From: Gaiellasilicea sp963806955
GTDB taxonomy: Bacteria > Actinomycetota > Thermoleophilia > Gaiellales > Gaiellaceae
Direction: 5' to 3'
Assembly (NCBI GenBank): GCA_963806955.1
Contig: CAWDZG010000001.1
Span: 620,001 to 684,000 of the forward strand
Length of the DNA: 64,000 nucleotides
Shown here one piece after another: positions 29,254-38,108 of this stretch. The notes under the pieces are model-generated. The model did no database searches. It worked only from the letters and a program-made list of their open reading frames with translations, and was not told the origin of the DNA. The first letter of the stretch is position 1. Each line of letters starts with the position of its first letter. The position numbers and the translations under genes were made by a program.

Positions 29254-30806
29254 CCCAGCGCGATGAAACGGGCGTCGTCGAACCCCTCGCCGCGGATTCG
29301 CTCGGCGAAGTCGGGCGGCGGCGCGGAGTCGATCGAGAGCGCCATCAGGGCCTTCCCGCCCTCCTTCGTCCGCGACACGGCCATGTTCGCGATGTTGACC
29401 CCGGCCTCGCCGAACATCGTCCCGACGCGGCCGATCACCCCGGGCACGTCGTCGTACCGGAAGAAGACCATTCGCGGCGAGAGCTGCAGGTCGATCGCGA
29501 AGCCGAGCGCCCCGGCCAGGAAGTGGCGGTGCTCCGGCCCGATCGTCGTGCCGGAGACCTCGACGTCGTCGACCGCGACGGTGACGAGGCTCGTGTAGTC
29601 GCGCGCGGCGCCCGACCGCTCCTCGCTCACCTCGATCCCGCGCTCGGCGGCGATCACGGGCGCGTTGACGTAGTTGACCGCCTGCTCCACCCTGCCCTGG
29701 AACGCGCCGTTGAGAGCCGCGACGGTCAGGAGCCGCGTGTCGTGGGCGGCGATCACGCCGTTGTAGCGGAGCGCGATCCGGCGCGGCTGCCCGCCCGCGA
29801 GCTCGATCGCCAGCCGCCCGAGACGGGCGCTCAACGGGATGTAGGGACCGAGCAGCTCCAGGTCCTCCGCGCCCACGATCGGGATGTTGAGCGCGTTCGA
29901 GACGAGCCCGCCTTCGAGCGCGGCGACGACCTGCTCGGCGACGATGAGCCCGGCCCGGTCCTGCGCCTCCTCGGTCGAGGCGGCGAGGTGCGGCGTGACG
30001 ACCACGTTCTCGAGCTGGAGCAGCTCGCCCTCGTACGGCTCCGCCGAGAAGACGTCGAGCGCCGCGCCGGCCACCTTGCCCGAGCGGACGGCGTCGGCGA
30101 GCGCCGCCTCGTCGAGCAGCTCACCGCGCGCGGCGTTGACGATCCGGACGCCGTCGCGCATCTGCGCGACCGCCGCGGCGTCGACGAAGTGGCGTGTCTC
30201 CTCGGTGAGCGGCAGGTGCAGGGTCAGGAAGTCGGCGGCAGCGAAGACGTCGGCGGGATCCTCCGCATGCTCCGCGCCGAGCTCGCGGAAGCGCTCCGGA
30301 GCCACGAACGGGTCGTAGCCGACCACGCGCATGCCGAGACCGAGCGCGCGCCGCGCCACCTGGCGGCCGATCCGGCCGAAGCCGAGCACGCCGAGCGTCT
30401 TGTCGGCGAGCTCGATCCCGCCCCAGCGAGAGCGCTCCCAGCGGCCCTCCTTGAGTGCGGCGTGCGCCTGCGGGATGTTGCGGGCGAGCGCGACGAGCAG
30501 GCCGATCGTGTGCTCGGCCGCGGAGACGACGGTCGAGTCGGGCGCATTGGCAACGACGATCCCGCGGCGGGTCGCCGCGTCGACGTCGACGTTGTCGACG
30601 CCCACGCCCGCACGGCCGATCACCTTCAGCCGCTCCGCCCGCTCGATCACGCCGGCGGTGAGCTTCGTCGCCGACCGGATCACGATCGCGTCGTAGCCGC
30701 CGATGATCTCCTCGAGCGGCGAGTCCTGGTCCTCGTCCACCTCGAAACGGGAGCGGAGCAGCTCGACGCCCGCGGGGGCGATCGCCTCCCGCACGAGGAC
30801 CTTCAG
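29250..30806 (-). CDS. serA: D-3-phosphoglycerate dehydrogenase (ACT-domain type)
   Basis: First step of serine synthesis; 518 residues. The N-terminus KVLVREAIAPAGVELLRSRF is the normal SerA start, but its first codon is CTG at 30806, overlapping the upstream stop (CTGA); GTG 30794 is the nearest canonical alternative. Catalytic and cofactor motifs: GRAGVGVDNVD, LGVLGFGRIGRQVARRA, NAARGELLDEAALADA, LDVFSAEP with the catalytic His in VVTPHLAAST. The intervening ASB domain and the C-terminal ACT domain (DVPGVIGRVGTMFGEAGVNI) suggest feedback control by serine. It is the second gene of an operon with a class V aminotransferase. Intact. Confidence 0.93.
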   Translation of the reverse strand: MKVLVREAIAPAGVELLRSRFEVDEDQDSPLEEIIGGYDAIVIRSATKLTAGVIERAERLKVIGRAGVGVDNVDVDAATRRGIVVANAPDSTVVSAAEHTIGLLVALARNIPQAHAALKEGRWERSRWGGIELADKTLGVLGFGRIGRQVARRALGLGMRVVGYDPFVAPERFRELGAEHAEDPADVFAAADFLTLHLPLTEETRHFVDAAAVAQMRDGVRIVNAARGELLDEAALADAVRSGKVAGAALDVFSAEPYEGELLQLENVVVTPHLAASTEEAQDRAGLIVAEQVVAALEGGLVSNALNIPIVGAEDLELLGPYIPLSARLGRLAIELAGGQPRRIALRYNGVIAAHDTRLLTVAALNGAFQGRVEQAVNYVNAPVIAAERGIEVSEERSGAARDYTSLVTVAVDDVEVSGTTIGPEHRHFLAGALGFAIDLQLSPRMVFFRYDDVPGVIGRVGTMFGEAGVNIANMAVSRTKEGGKALMALSIDSAPPPDFAERIRGEGFDDARFIALG

Positions 30807-31957
30807 ACCGTGGCTCCTTCCGCGTACACCTCGAGCGCGCGCGACGCCGCGACCCCGCGCTCGATCGGGGCGCCGAGCTCCGCGAGCACGAGCTCGACCG
30901 CCGACAGCGCCGTCGCGATGTCGAACTCGTCGTACCAGCCGATGTGGCCGATCCGGAAGATCGCATCCTTGAGCTCTCCCTGACCGGCCGCGATCGTGAT
31001 CCCATGCCGCTCGCGGAGCGTCAGCGTCAGCTCGCGTGAGGCGATCCCGTCGGGCATGCGCGCGGCAGTGACGACGGCTGAACGATCCTCGTCCGGGGAG
31101 AAGAGCTCCAGCCCGAGCGCCTTGATCCCGGCACGGCAGGCTCGTCCCAGCCGGGTGTGGCGCTCGAAAGCAGCCTCGAGCCCGTCCTCGAGCAGCAGTC
31201 CGAGGGCGACGTCGAGCGCCACCACGAGCGAGACCGCAGGCGTGAACGCACTGTCGAGCTGCTGCTGCGCCTTCCGCGTGCGCGTCCAGTCGAAGTAGAA
31301 GCTCGGCAGCGTCGAACGGGCGACGTGCTCCCAGGCGGCGGGCGAGACGGCGACCGTCGCGAGGCCGGGCGGCGCCATCAGCGCCTTTTGCGAGCCCGCG
31401 ACGACGACGTCGAGGCCCCACTCGTCGAGCTCCAGTGGCACGGCGCCGAGGCTCGAGACCGCGTCGACGACCACGAGCGCGCCGGTCTCGGTGACCGCGG
31501 CGGCAAGCGACGGGATGTCGGCGACGACGCCGGTCGAGGTCTCGGACTGGACGAGAAAGACGAGCGAGACCGGCTCGATTCCCGCGAGCTTGGCGCGAAG
31601 GTCGTCGGCGGTCGGGGTCTCGCCCCAGGCGTAGCGGAGCTCTTCCACCTCGCAGCCGAACGTGCGCGCCATCGCAGCCCAGCGCTCGCCGAAGTAGCCG
31701 GACGAGACCGCCAGCACGCGGTCGCCCGGCGAGCACAGGTTCACGATCGCCGACTCGAACGCGCCCGTTCCCGAGCAGGTGAAGAGCAGCACGTCGTGCT
31801 CGGTGCGGTGCACCTGCTGCAGCCGGCCGAGGACGCGGGCGTAGACCTCGCGGAAGTCCGGCGCGCGGTGGTGCAGCACCGGTTCCGCGAGCGCGGCGAG
31901 CACCTGTGGCGGCACCGGCGTCGGCCCGGGCGTGAACAGGTATCGCTTCTGCGCCAT
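30803..31957 (-). CDS. Class V aminotransferase, probable phosphoserine aminotransferase role
   Basis: PLP enzyme of the serine-glyoxylate / alanine-glyoxylate aminotransferase family, 384 residues, intact. Features: LFTPGPTPVPPQVLAA, FTCSGTGAFESAIVNL, the PLP Asp/Ser region VVDAVSSLGAVPLELDEW, Lys in AGSQKALMAPPGLA, and RIGHIGWYDEFD near the C-terminus. Being the first gene of an operon with serA, and without a serC in the window, it may supply the phosphoserine aminotransferase step; that is inference. ATG 31957 lies 7 nt after TACGCT, so it is probably leaderless. Confidence 0.85.
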   Translation of the reverse strand: MAQKRYLFTPGPTPVPPQVLAALAEPVLHHRAPDFREVYARVLGRLQQVHRTEHDVLLFTCSGTGAFESAIVNLCSPGDRVLAVSSGYFGERWAAMARTFGCEVEELRYAWGETPTADDLRAKLAGIEPVSLVFLVQSETSTGVVADIPSLAAAVTETGALVVVDAVSSLGAVPLELDEWGLDVVVAGSQKALMAPPGLATVAVSPAAWEHVARSTLPSFYFDWTRTRKAQQQLDSAFTPAVSLVVALDVALGLLLEDGLEAAFERHTRLGRACRAGIKALGLELFSPDEDRSAVVTAARMPDGIASRELTLTLRERHGITIAAGQGELKDAIFRIGHIGWYDEFDIATALSAVELVLAELGAPIERGVAASRALEVYAEGATV

Positions 31958-31964
31958 CGAGCGG

Positions 31965-31970
31965 AGCGTA
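31965..31970 (-). promoter_or_regulatory. -10 box of the aminotransferase-serA operon (leaderless)
   Basis: TACGCT on the minus strand ends 7 nt before ATG 31957. Confidence 0.5.
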
Positions 31971-31991
31971 GCGCGGCACCGGGACGGCGCC

Positions 31992-32010
31992 TTGTGTTTC
32001 AGCAACACAA
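31992..32010. promoter_or_regulatory. Operator-like inverted repeat between divergent promoters
   Basis: TTGTGTT - 5 nt - AACACAA is a perfect 7-bp inverted repeat, AT-rich against the local background. It lies between the minus -10 at 31965-31970 and the plus -10 at 32017-32022, where a regulator could control both. The regulator is unknown. Confidence 0.5.
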
Positions 32011-32016
32011 AGTCAC

Positions 32017-32022
32017 TACGCT
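32017..32022 (+). promoter_or_regulatory. -10 box of the 32030 membrane protein gene (leaderless)
   Basis: TACGCT ends 7 nt before ATG 32030, the same hexamer and spacing as its divergent partner. Confidence 0.5.
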
Positions 32023-32029
32023 CCGGCCG

Positions 32030-32644
32030 ATGGAAGCGATCCTCGCCTTCGGCGCCGCCCTGCTGACGCTGCGGCTCGCAGGCCGCCTCGCCGCCCGCTG
32101 GCGCGAGCGTCGCGAACACCATCTGCTCGCATGGAGCACGGGGCTGGCCGCGTACGCCCTGGGCGCCGCCGCGATCGCGTGGGGCGCGGCGGCCGGCTGG
32201 AACGAGGGCGCCTTTCGCGCGTACTACCTCTTCGGCGGCCTGTTGACGGCGGCGCTGCTGGGTGCCGGCTCGCTGCTCGGCGCCGGCATCCGCGCGGCCG
32301 GGCCGGTGGCGCTCGTCTACTCCGGGGTCGCCGTCGGCGTCGCCCTCGCTGCTCCGCTCGAGAGCCCGGTGTCGGGCACGTCGATCCCCGCCGCCCAGGA
32401 GCATCTCGCCCTCGCCCCCGCCCGGCTGGTCGCGATCGGCGGCAATGTCGCCGGCTCGATCGCCCTCGTCACCGTCGCGCTGATCGGGCTGCGGCGCCGG
32501 CCGCTCGGCAACGCGCTCCTGCTCTCCGGCTTTCTCGTCGCTGCGGCCGGAAGTGCGCTCGCCGGGCTCGGAACGGCGGAGACCGCCCTCTTCGTCGCGG
32601 TGGCGGCTTGCCTCCTGTATGCAGGGACAATTGTCCGTTCGTGA
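32030..32644 (+). CDS. Polytopic membrane protein, unknown function
   Basis: 204 residues, intact, with about six or seven hydrophobic helices (for example AILAFGAALLTLRLAG, AWSTGLAAYALGAAAIAWG, LTAALLGAGSLLGAG, LVAIGGNVAGSIALVTV, LLLSGFLVAAAGSALAG). No catalytic or ligand motif stands out, and I recognise no family. It is transcribed divergently from the serine operon with an operator-like repeat between them, so the two may share a regulator. Leaderless ATG start. Confidence 0.7.
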   Translation: MEAILAFGAALLTLRLAGRLAARWRERREHHLLAWSTGLAAYALGAAAIAWGAAAGWNEGAFRAYYLFGGLLTAALLGAGSLLGAGIRAAGPVALVYSGVAVGVALAAPLESPVSGTSIPAAQEHLALAPARLVAIGGNVAGSIALVTVALIGLRRRPLGNALLLSGFLVAAAGSALAGLGTAETALFVAVAACLLYAGTIVRS

Positions 32645-32765
32645 CGGAACTTACGAATCGCAAACAATACGGTTGCTAGCCTGATCTGGCAACACGCGCC
32701 GACCGGGCGCCACTGCGGCTCTTCCGCGTCCGGTCCGCCGATTCGTTCCCTAGCAAGGAGGCTTT

Positions 32766-33320
32766 GTGAAGTTCGTTTCCGTGCGCCTGCTCATTCTCGC
32801 GGGCGCTCTCTCCCTCGGCCTGGGTGCTCTCGCGAGCCCGACTGCGGCCACGGCGGCGTCGACACGCGCCGCCCAGATCGAGGCAATCGACGATTTCCGG
32901 ATCGAGACGTGGCGCTGGCAGTCGCTGATGCGCAAGCAGCGCACACCGACCGCCTACACCGAGCGGCGCGCCACCGATCCCGCGTACCTGAAGTGGGTCC
33001 GCAATCTCTGGCAGCGTCGTGCGGACCGGGCCGAGCGCCAGGCCGCGAACCCGCCCCACCGCCGCCAGTGGCTGTGCATCCACCGCTACGAGCGCGATCC
33101 GCGCCAGGGCTGGAGCACGCGCACCGGCAACGGCTACTACGGCGGGCTCCAGATGGACATCAGCTTCCAGCGCACGTACGGCTCGAAGCTGCTGCGCACG
33201 AAGGGCACGGCCAACAACTGGACTGCCGTCGAGCAGATGTGGGTGGCCGAGCGGGCGTACCGGAGCGGCCGCGGCTTCTACCCGTGGCCGAACACGGCTC
33301 GCTACTGCGGCCTGATCTAG
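32766..33320 (+). CDS. Secreted transglycosylase-fold protein, Rpf-like
   Basis: 184 residues, intact. The GTG at 32766 follows a strong ribosome site (AAGGAGGCTTT). The signal peptide spans about residues 1-29. The C-terminal 80 residues resemble the resuscitation-promoting-factor/lysozyme-like fold: W-x-C-I-H-R-Y-E-R-D with the candidate catalytic Glu, then TGNGYYGGLQMD, and a closing RGFYPWPNTARYCG. Two Cys could form the disulfide seen in Rpf proteins. It should cleave peptidoglycan in the wall. Divergence around the Glu leaves activity uncertain. A leader of about 60-70 nt with possible -10 boxes TACGGT or TAGCCT (about 32670-32685) precedes it. Confidence 0.75.
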   Translation: MKFVSVRLLILAGALSLGLGALASPTAATAASTRAAQIEAIDDFRIETWRWQSLMRKQRTPTAYTERRATDPAYLKWVRNLWQRRADRAERQAANPPHRRQWLCIHRYERDPRQGWSTRTGNGYYGGLQMDISFQRTYGSKLLRTKGTANNWTAVEQMWVAERAYRSGRGFYPWPNTARYCGLI

Positions 33321-33457
33321 ACCTCGTGATCCCTGCGGGAGCGGCGTGCGCGCCGCTCCCGCAGGTAGATCGCGGCGAAGAGCGCCGCGATCGCGATCAC
33401 GACGACGCTCTCGACGATCACGCCGCCGACGCCGCCGTGCGCAAGCAGCGGCGTCAG
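33317..33457 (-). CDS. 46-residue single-span membrane protein
   Basis: A short ORF: CTG at 33457, overlapping the upstream stop as CTGA, then MTPLLAHGGVGGVIVESVVV, one transmembrane helix (about residues 12-30) and a strongly basic tail (RERRARRSRRDHEV). An internal GTG would give 34 residues. It is coupled to the large membrane protein gene upstream. Its 3' end contains a strong hairpin, and its stop shares CTAG with the rpf-like gene. Possibly a small accessory subunit of the upstream protein; unproven. Confidence 0.5.
   Translation of the reverse strand: MTPLLAHGGVGGVIVESVVVIAIAALFAAIYLRERRARRSRRDHEV
33333..33364. terminator. Perfect hairpin at a convergent gene junction
   Basis: A 14-bp perfect stem (CTGCGGGAGCGGCG / CGCCGCTCCCGCAG) with a TGCG loop lies 13 nt beyond the Rpf-like gene's stop and inside the end of the convergent small gene. 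It could stop transcripts from both sides. Confidence 0.65.
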
Positions 33458-34815
33458 CCGCGCGACAGGAGCCACAGGCCTCCGACGGTGTAGACGACCA
33501 TCAAGGCAAGCATCGCGTACTGCGACCGGAGCGCGTCGCGCTCCTCGAGCACCGTCACCGCCCGGTCGTGCGCGATCGTGAGGCCCGCGACGTGGCCGGC
33601 GACGAGCGCTCCTACCTGGACGTACCAGACCGTGTTCGGCGAGAACGGCGAGATGTCTGGCGCGTAGTCGACCGTCCCGAGCACGTCCCAGCCGTACCCG
33701 AACGGGTCCGATGCGAGCGGAATCGCGTACTGACCCTGGATCACGAGCAGTGTGAAGTAGTGCGCGACCGCGTAGACGAGCGCGATCGGGACGAGGCTCT
33801 GGACGAAGTCGGCCACGAGTGACCGGTCGCCGCCGACGGTCCGGCGCGCCACGGAGGTCGCACCGCGGAAGGCGAGCGCGACGACGAGCACGCAGCCGAG
33901 CAGGCCGAGGAGCGCGAGGCCCGTCGAGAGCAGCTCGGCGGTTCCGGGCGAGTCGAGCACGTACGGCCCCTCGAGGTCGGCGCGCAGCTCCTGCCAGAAC
34001 GACGCGCGGCTGAGCCCGTCGAAGCCGACGGAGCCGAGCATGACCGCGACGAATGCCGTCAGGCCGGGAGTGGCGTCGCGCCCGGCGAGCCCCGAGAGCG
34101 GCGTGCGGACGACGAGACGTCCGTCGCGCTCGCCGAAGGGCGCGAGCCGCGCGAGCAGCCCGAAGTAGACGGAGAAGGCGTCGCCGCTCTCCGTCCACTC
34201 TCGCCGGCCGTAGGCGGCCATGCCGAACCACATCGCGTAGCTGTAGAGAGCGATCGCAAGCGCGAGCGCGCGCGGGCTGGCAGGCTCGGAGTACGCGAGC
34301 TCGAGCGCCGCGAAGCAGAAGAGGAGGAAGGCGGCGGGCCAGACCCCGAGCCGGTCCGGCCGCGCGAGCGGCGGCGTCCACTCCTGGCCGAGCCGCCGCC
34401 AGAGCCCAGGCGACGGCATTCGCGATCGCGAGCCACGGGTTCAGCACCCGCCACACGTTCGCCGAAGCAGCACCTGCACCGGCACGAGCCCGAGCCAGAA
34501 GACGACGTAGACGAACGTCGGCGAGAGGTTCTCGGAGGCCGACGGCTCACCGAGGAGCGCTGTCAGGAAGACGAGGACGAGCAGCGCAGCGGAGACGACG
34601 CCGAGCACGGCGTGCAGAGCAGCCGACCGGAGGAACCGCTCGAGTGCGGCCGGCAACGGCCTCCCTGCCGCACGGCGCTCCAGCTGCTGTGTCCGCCAGA
34701 GCGCGCCGAGCGCCAGGAACGAGAGGACGAGCACGACGGCGCCGCCCCAGAAGAAGAGCCAGTCGGGAACCGGGAGGTCGCGAACGCCGCCGATCCCGTG
34801 CGCGATCAGCGTCAG
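33454..34815 (-). CDS. Large polytopic membrane protein (two frameshifts)
   Basis: About 453 residues. It begins at CTG 34815, overlapping the upstream stop (CTGA): TLIAHGIGGVRDLPVPDWLF, then a transmembrane helix (GAVVLVLSFLALGALW). Further helices follow, with FVYVVFWLGLVPVQVLL, then MWRVLNPWLAIANAVAW in another frame (shift near 34455) and PAAFLLFCFAALELAYSEP in a third (shift near 34415). The last part is one frame to 33454. Eight to ten spans in all. I know no named family, but the pairing with a cupredoxin-like gene suggests a metal- or electron-linked membrane function. Confidence 0.6.
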
Positions 34816-35297
34816 GGACGGACCTCGAGGTCGGCGATCTCGAGCCCGCGGTCCTCGAGCTCGATCTCGAAGCGGCCGGCGCGCGTCGGCCGTGAACTCG
34901 ATCCGGGCGGGCTTGCCCGGCGCCACGTCCGCCATCAGGTCGTAGCCGTGCAGGTGCACGTGGTCGGTCACCTCGGCGGTGACGACGAGCACGACCTCCC
35001 GCCCGCGCTGCGACGCTCAGCTTCCGCACCTCGGGGGCCTGGTCGGCGGGGACGGCGATCCGGACCGTGACGACGTCCGGCTCGGGCGCGGGCACGGGCT
35101 CGGCGGCCGTCCGCGTCGGCTCGGTCGTCGTGGCGGGCGCGTTCGCCGCCGTCGTCGCGGCGGGGTGCGGCGGTCGTCGCGGGCGGTGCCGCGGTCGTCG
35201 ACGCCGGCTCGTCGTCCGGCCGGAGCGCGAAGAAGAGGCTGACGACCAGCCCGAGCGACGCCGCGATCAGCGCGACCTTGCGAAAGTCGCGGTTCAT
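34812..35297 (-). CDS. Cupredoxin-like anchored protein (three frameshifts)
   Basis: About 160 residues from ATG 35297, whose ATGA overlaps the gatB stop. A basic N-terminus and one transmembrane or signal helix (VALIAASLGLVVSLFFAL) lead to a Thr/Ala/Pro linker. The C-terminal domain in other frames reads DVVTVRIAVPADQAPEVRKL, then VVLVVTAEVTDHVHLHGYDL and PARIEFTADA, ending ..ADLEVRP at 34812. The His-rich loop HVHLHGYD in a beta-sandwich context resembles cupredoxins, but no Cys/Met ligand pair is evident, so copper binding is not certain. Shifts lie near 35155, 34995 and 34885. Confidence 0.55.
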
Positions 35298-36705
35298 GCG
35301 ACAGGCACTGCAGCTTCTCTCGCACGAGCTCGTTGACCGCACGGGCGTTCGCCTTGCCGCCCGTCTCCTTCATCACCTGGCCGACGAAGAAGCCGAGCAG
35401 TCCCTCCTTGCCGCCCTTGTACGCGGCCACCTGCCCCGGGTTCGACTCGAGGATCCGGTCGACGATCGGCTCCAGCTCGGCGGAGTCGGAGACGGCCTCC
35501 TGCTCGAGGTACGGCGCCGCGCTGAAGCCGGGCTCCGCGACCTTGCCGAGCGCCTCGTCGAGCGCCGTGCGCGGGATCCGGTCGCGCGCCTCGACGAGCT
35601 TGGCGAGCTCGGCCGGGTCGACCGCATCGGCGTCGACGCCCGCGAGCCGGTTGGCGATCACGTTCGCCGCCGCGACCGCGTCGACACCGGCCGCGGCCGT
35701 CGCCTGCCAGAGGCCGTCGAGCCCGCCCGTGACGAGCACGACCGCCCGGTCGAGGTCGAGCTCCTGCTCGATCCGGCGGATCCGGCGCGCCGGGCTCTCG
35801 GGCACCTCGGCCCGCAGCCGCTCGACCAGCTCGGCCGGCGGCTCGACCGGCACGAGGTCGGGCTCGGGGAAGTAGCGGTAGTCGTCGGCCTCCTCCTTCG
35901 AGCGACGCGCGGTGAGGGCGCCCGAGGACGCGTCGAAGTCGTAGGTCTCCTGCACGACCTCGCCGCCCGACTCGTAGAGGGCGATCTGGCGTGCCACCTC
36001 GGCGTCGATCCCCTGCGCGACGAAGCGGAACGAGTTCATGTTCTTCAGCTCGCACCGCGTGCGCAGCTCGGACGAGCCGGCCGGGCGGACCGAGACGTTC
36101 GCGTCGACGCGCAGCGTCCCCTTCTCCATCTCGGCGTCCGAGATCCCGAGCTCGACGATCGTCTGCCGCAGCAGCTGGAGGAAGCGGCGCGCATCCTCGG
36201 AGGAGTGGATGTCGGGTCCGGTGACGATCTCGACGAGCGGCGTGCCGCCGCGGTTGAAGTCGACCAGGGAGTAGTCGGCGCCGCCGATCCGTCCGGTGCG
36301 GCCGCCGACGTGCGTCGTCTTCGCCGCGTCCTCCTCGAGGTGCGCGCGGACGATCCCGATCTCGTGGTCGCCGTCCGCCGTCGGCACTAGCACCTTGCCG
36401 TTCGTGCAAGATGGCAGATCGTATTGGGAGATCTGATAGCCCTTCGGCAGGTCGGGGTAGAAGTAGTTCTTGCGCGCGAAGACCGCCCGCGGCGCGATCT
36501 CGCAGTCGAGCGCGAGCCCGAGCTTGATCGTCCACTCGATCGCCTTGCCGTTCGCGACCGGCAGCGCGCCGGGGAAGCCGAGGCACACCGGGCAGGTCTG
36601 CGTGTTCTCGCCGCCGCCGTAGCCGTTCGCGCAGCGGCAGAACATCTTCGTCTTCGTCTTCAGCTGGACGTGGATCTCCAGGCCGACCACCGGCTGCCAC
36701 GTCAT
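35294..36705 (-). CDS. gatB: Aspartyl/glutamyl-tRNA amidotransferase subunit B (3' frameshift)
   Basis: Subunit of GatCAB, which converts Glu-tRNA-Gln and Asp-tRNA-Asn to the correct amide forms. From ATG 36705 the protein reads through CPVCLGFPGALPV, the GatB signature YSLVDFNRGGTPLVEIVT, and CELKNMNSFRFV, to the YqeY-like tail (KGGKEGLLGFFVGQVMKETG). The frame then runs past the normal end. One base change near 35315 yields a stop at 35294 with an ATGA overlap to the next gene, which fits the compact operon. About 470 residues. A short stretch of unusually AT-rich synonymous codons lies at 36395-36440. Confidence 0.93.
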
Positions 36706-38108
36706 CGCAGCCGCTCCGGGACGACATCGAACGCCAACGCTGCCTCCAGCGCGTGGCCGACGCGGAAGAGCGTGTTCTCCGCGAGCTGCGGCCCGATCAG
36801 CTGCAGGCCGACGGGCAGCCCCTCCGAGAGCCCGCAGGGGATGTTCAGGCCCGGCAGGCCCGCCATGCAGGAGGGGATCGTCAGCAGGTCGGAGAGGTAC
36901 ATCGCGAGCGGGTCGGCCGCCTTCTCGCCGAGCGCGAACGCGACTGTCGGCGAGGTCGGCGAGACGAGCAGGTCGAAGCGCTCGAACGCGGCGGCATGCT
37001 CGCGCGCGATCACGGTGCGCACCTTCTGCGCCTGGCCGTAGTAGGCGTCGTAGTAGCCGGCGGAGAGCGCATACGTGCCGAGCATGATCCGCCGCTTCGG
37101 CTCGTCGCCGAAGCCGGCGTCGCGCGTGCGCTCGACCATCTCGTAGTAGCCGTCGGCGCCCTCGCGGAGGCCGTAGCGGACGCCGTCGTAGCGGGCCAGG
37201 TTCGAGGAGGCCTCGGCCGGGGCGATCAGGTAGTAGCAGGCGAGGCCGTAGTCGACCGACTTCGGCAGCTCGCACTCCCCCACCTCGGCGCCGAGCTCGC
37301 GCGCGAGCTCGATCGCCCGCTGCACCGCCGCTGTCACGCCGGGCTGGATCCCCTCCGCCTCGTTCAGCTCCTTCGGGACGCCGATCCGCAGGCCGGCGAG
37401 GCTCTCGCCCTCGGGCAGCTCCACGGCCGGGACGTCCACGGTCGTCGAGTCGGCCTCGTCGCGGCCGGAGATGACCGCGTAGAGCCGGGCGCAGTCGCGG
37501 ACGTTCTTCGCGACGGGGCCGACCTGGTCGAGGCTGGACGCGAACGCGACGACGCCGAAGCGGCTGACGGTGCCGTACGTCGGGCGCAGGCCGACATTGC
37601 CGCAGAGCGCGGAAGGCTGCTTGATCGAGCCGCCCGTGTCGGAGCCGAGGCCCCAGGGTGCGAGGCCGGCCGAGACGGCGGCCGCGGTGCCGCCGCCGGA
37701 GCCGCCGGGCACCCGCGCCGGATCCCACGGGTTGCGGGTCGGGCCGTAGGCGGAGTTCTCGGTCGACGAGCCCATCGCGAACTCGTCCGTGTTCGTCTTG
37801 CCGAGCAGCGGCAGCCCCGCCTCACGGCACCGTGCGGCCACGGTCGCGTCGAACACGGGCACGTAGCCGGCAAGGATCTTCGAGCCGGCCGTCGTCTCGA
37901 CGCCCTTCGTCGAGATCACGTCCTTGAGCGCGATCGGCACGCCGTCCCCGTCCGCCTCCTCGACCGTGCTGAGGTAGCAGTGGAGCTCGTCGTCGCGCTC
38001 GGCGATCGCGTCGAGGTAGGCGCGGTGCAGCTCGGCGCCGGAGGCCTCGCCGCGCTCGATCAGCCCGAGCGCGTCCTCGGCGGTCAGTCGCAGCGTGTCG
38101 ATCGTCAT
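36702..38108 (-). CDS. gatA: Aspartyl/glutamyl-tRNA amidotransferase subunit A
   Basis: Amidase subunit of GatCAB that releases ammonia from glutamine; 468 residues, intact. The amidase-signature catalytic triad is visible: Lys in PIALKDVISTKG, cis-Ser and nucleophile Ser in GSDTGGSIKQPSALCG, with the preceding VPGGSGGGTAAAVSAG. ATG 38108 overlaps the gatC stop, and its own stop overlaps the gatB start, both as ATGA. Confidence 0.96.
   Translation of the reverse strand: MTIDTLRLTAEDALGLIERGEASGAELHRAYLDAIAERDDELHCYLSTVEEADGDGVPIALKDVISTKGVETTAGSKILAGYVPVFDATVAARCREAGLPLLGKTNTDEFAMGSSTENSAYGPTRNPWDPARVPGGSGGGTAAAVSAGLAPWGLGSDTGGSIKQPSALCGNVGLRPTYGTVSRFGVVAFASSLDQVGPVAKNVRDCARLYAVISGRDEADSTTVDVPAVELPEGESLAGLRIGVPKELNEAEGIQPGVTAAVQRAIELARELGAEVGECELPKSVDYGLACYYLIAPAEASSNLARYDGVRYGLREGADGYYEMVERTRDAGFGDEPKRRIMLGTYALSAGYYDAYYGQAQKVRTVIAREHAAAFERFDLLVSPTSPTVAFALGEKAADPLAMYLSDLLTIPSCMAGLPGLNIPCGLSEGLPVGLQLIGPQLAENTLFRVGHALEAALAFDVVPERLR

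Noticed and set aside
29250..31979. A 909-codon fusion of the aminotransferase and SerA
   Set aside because: The first part is out of frame for the aminotransferase; SerA begins naturally at the CTGA overlap.
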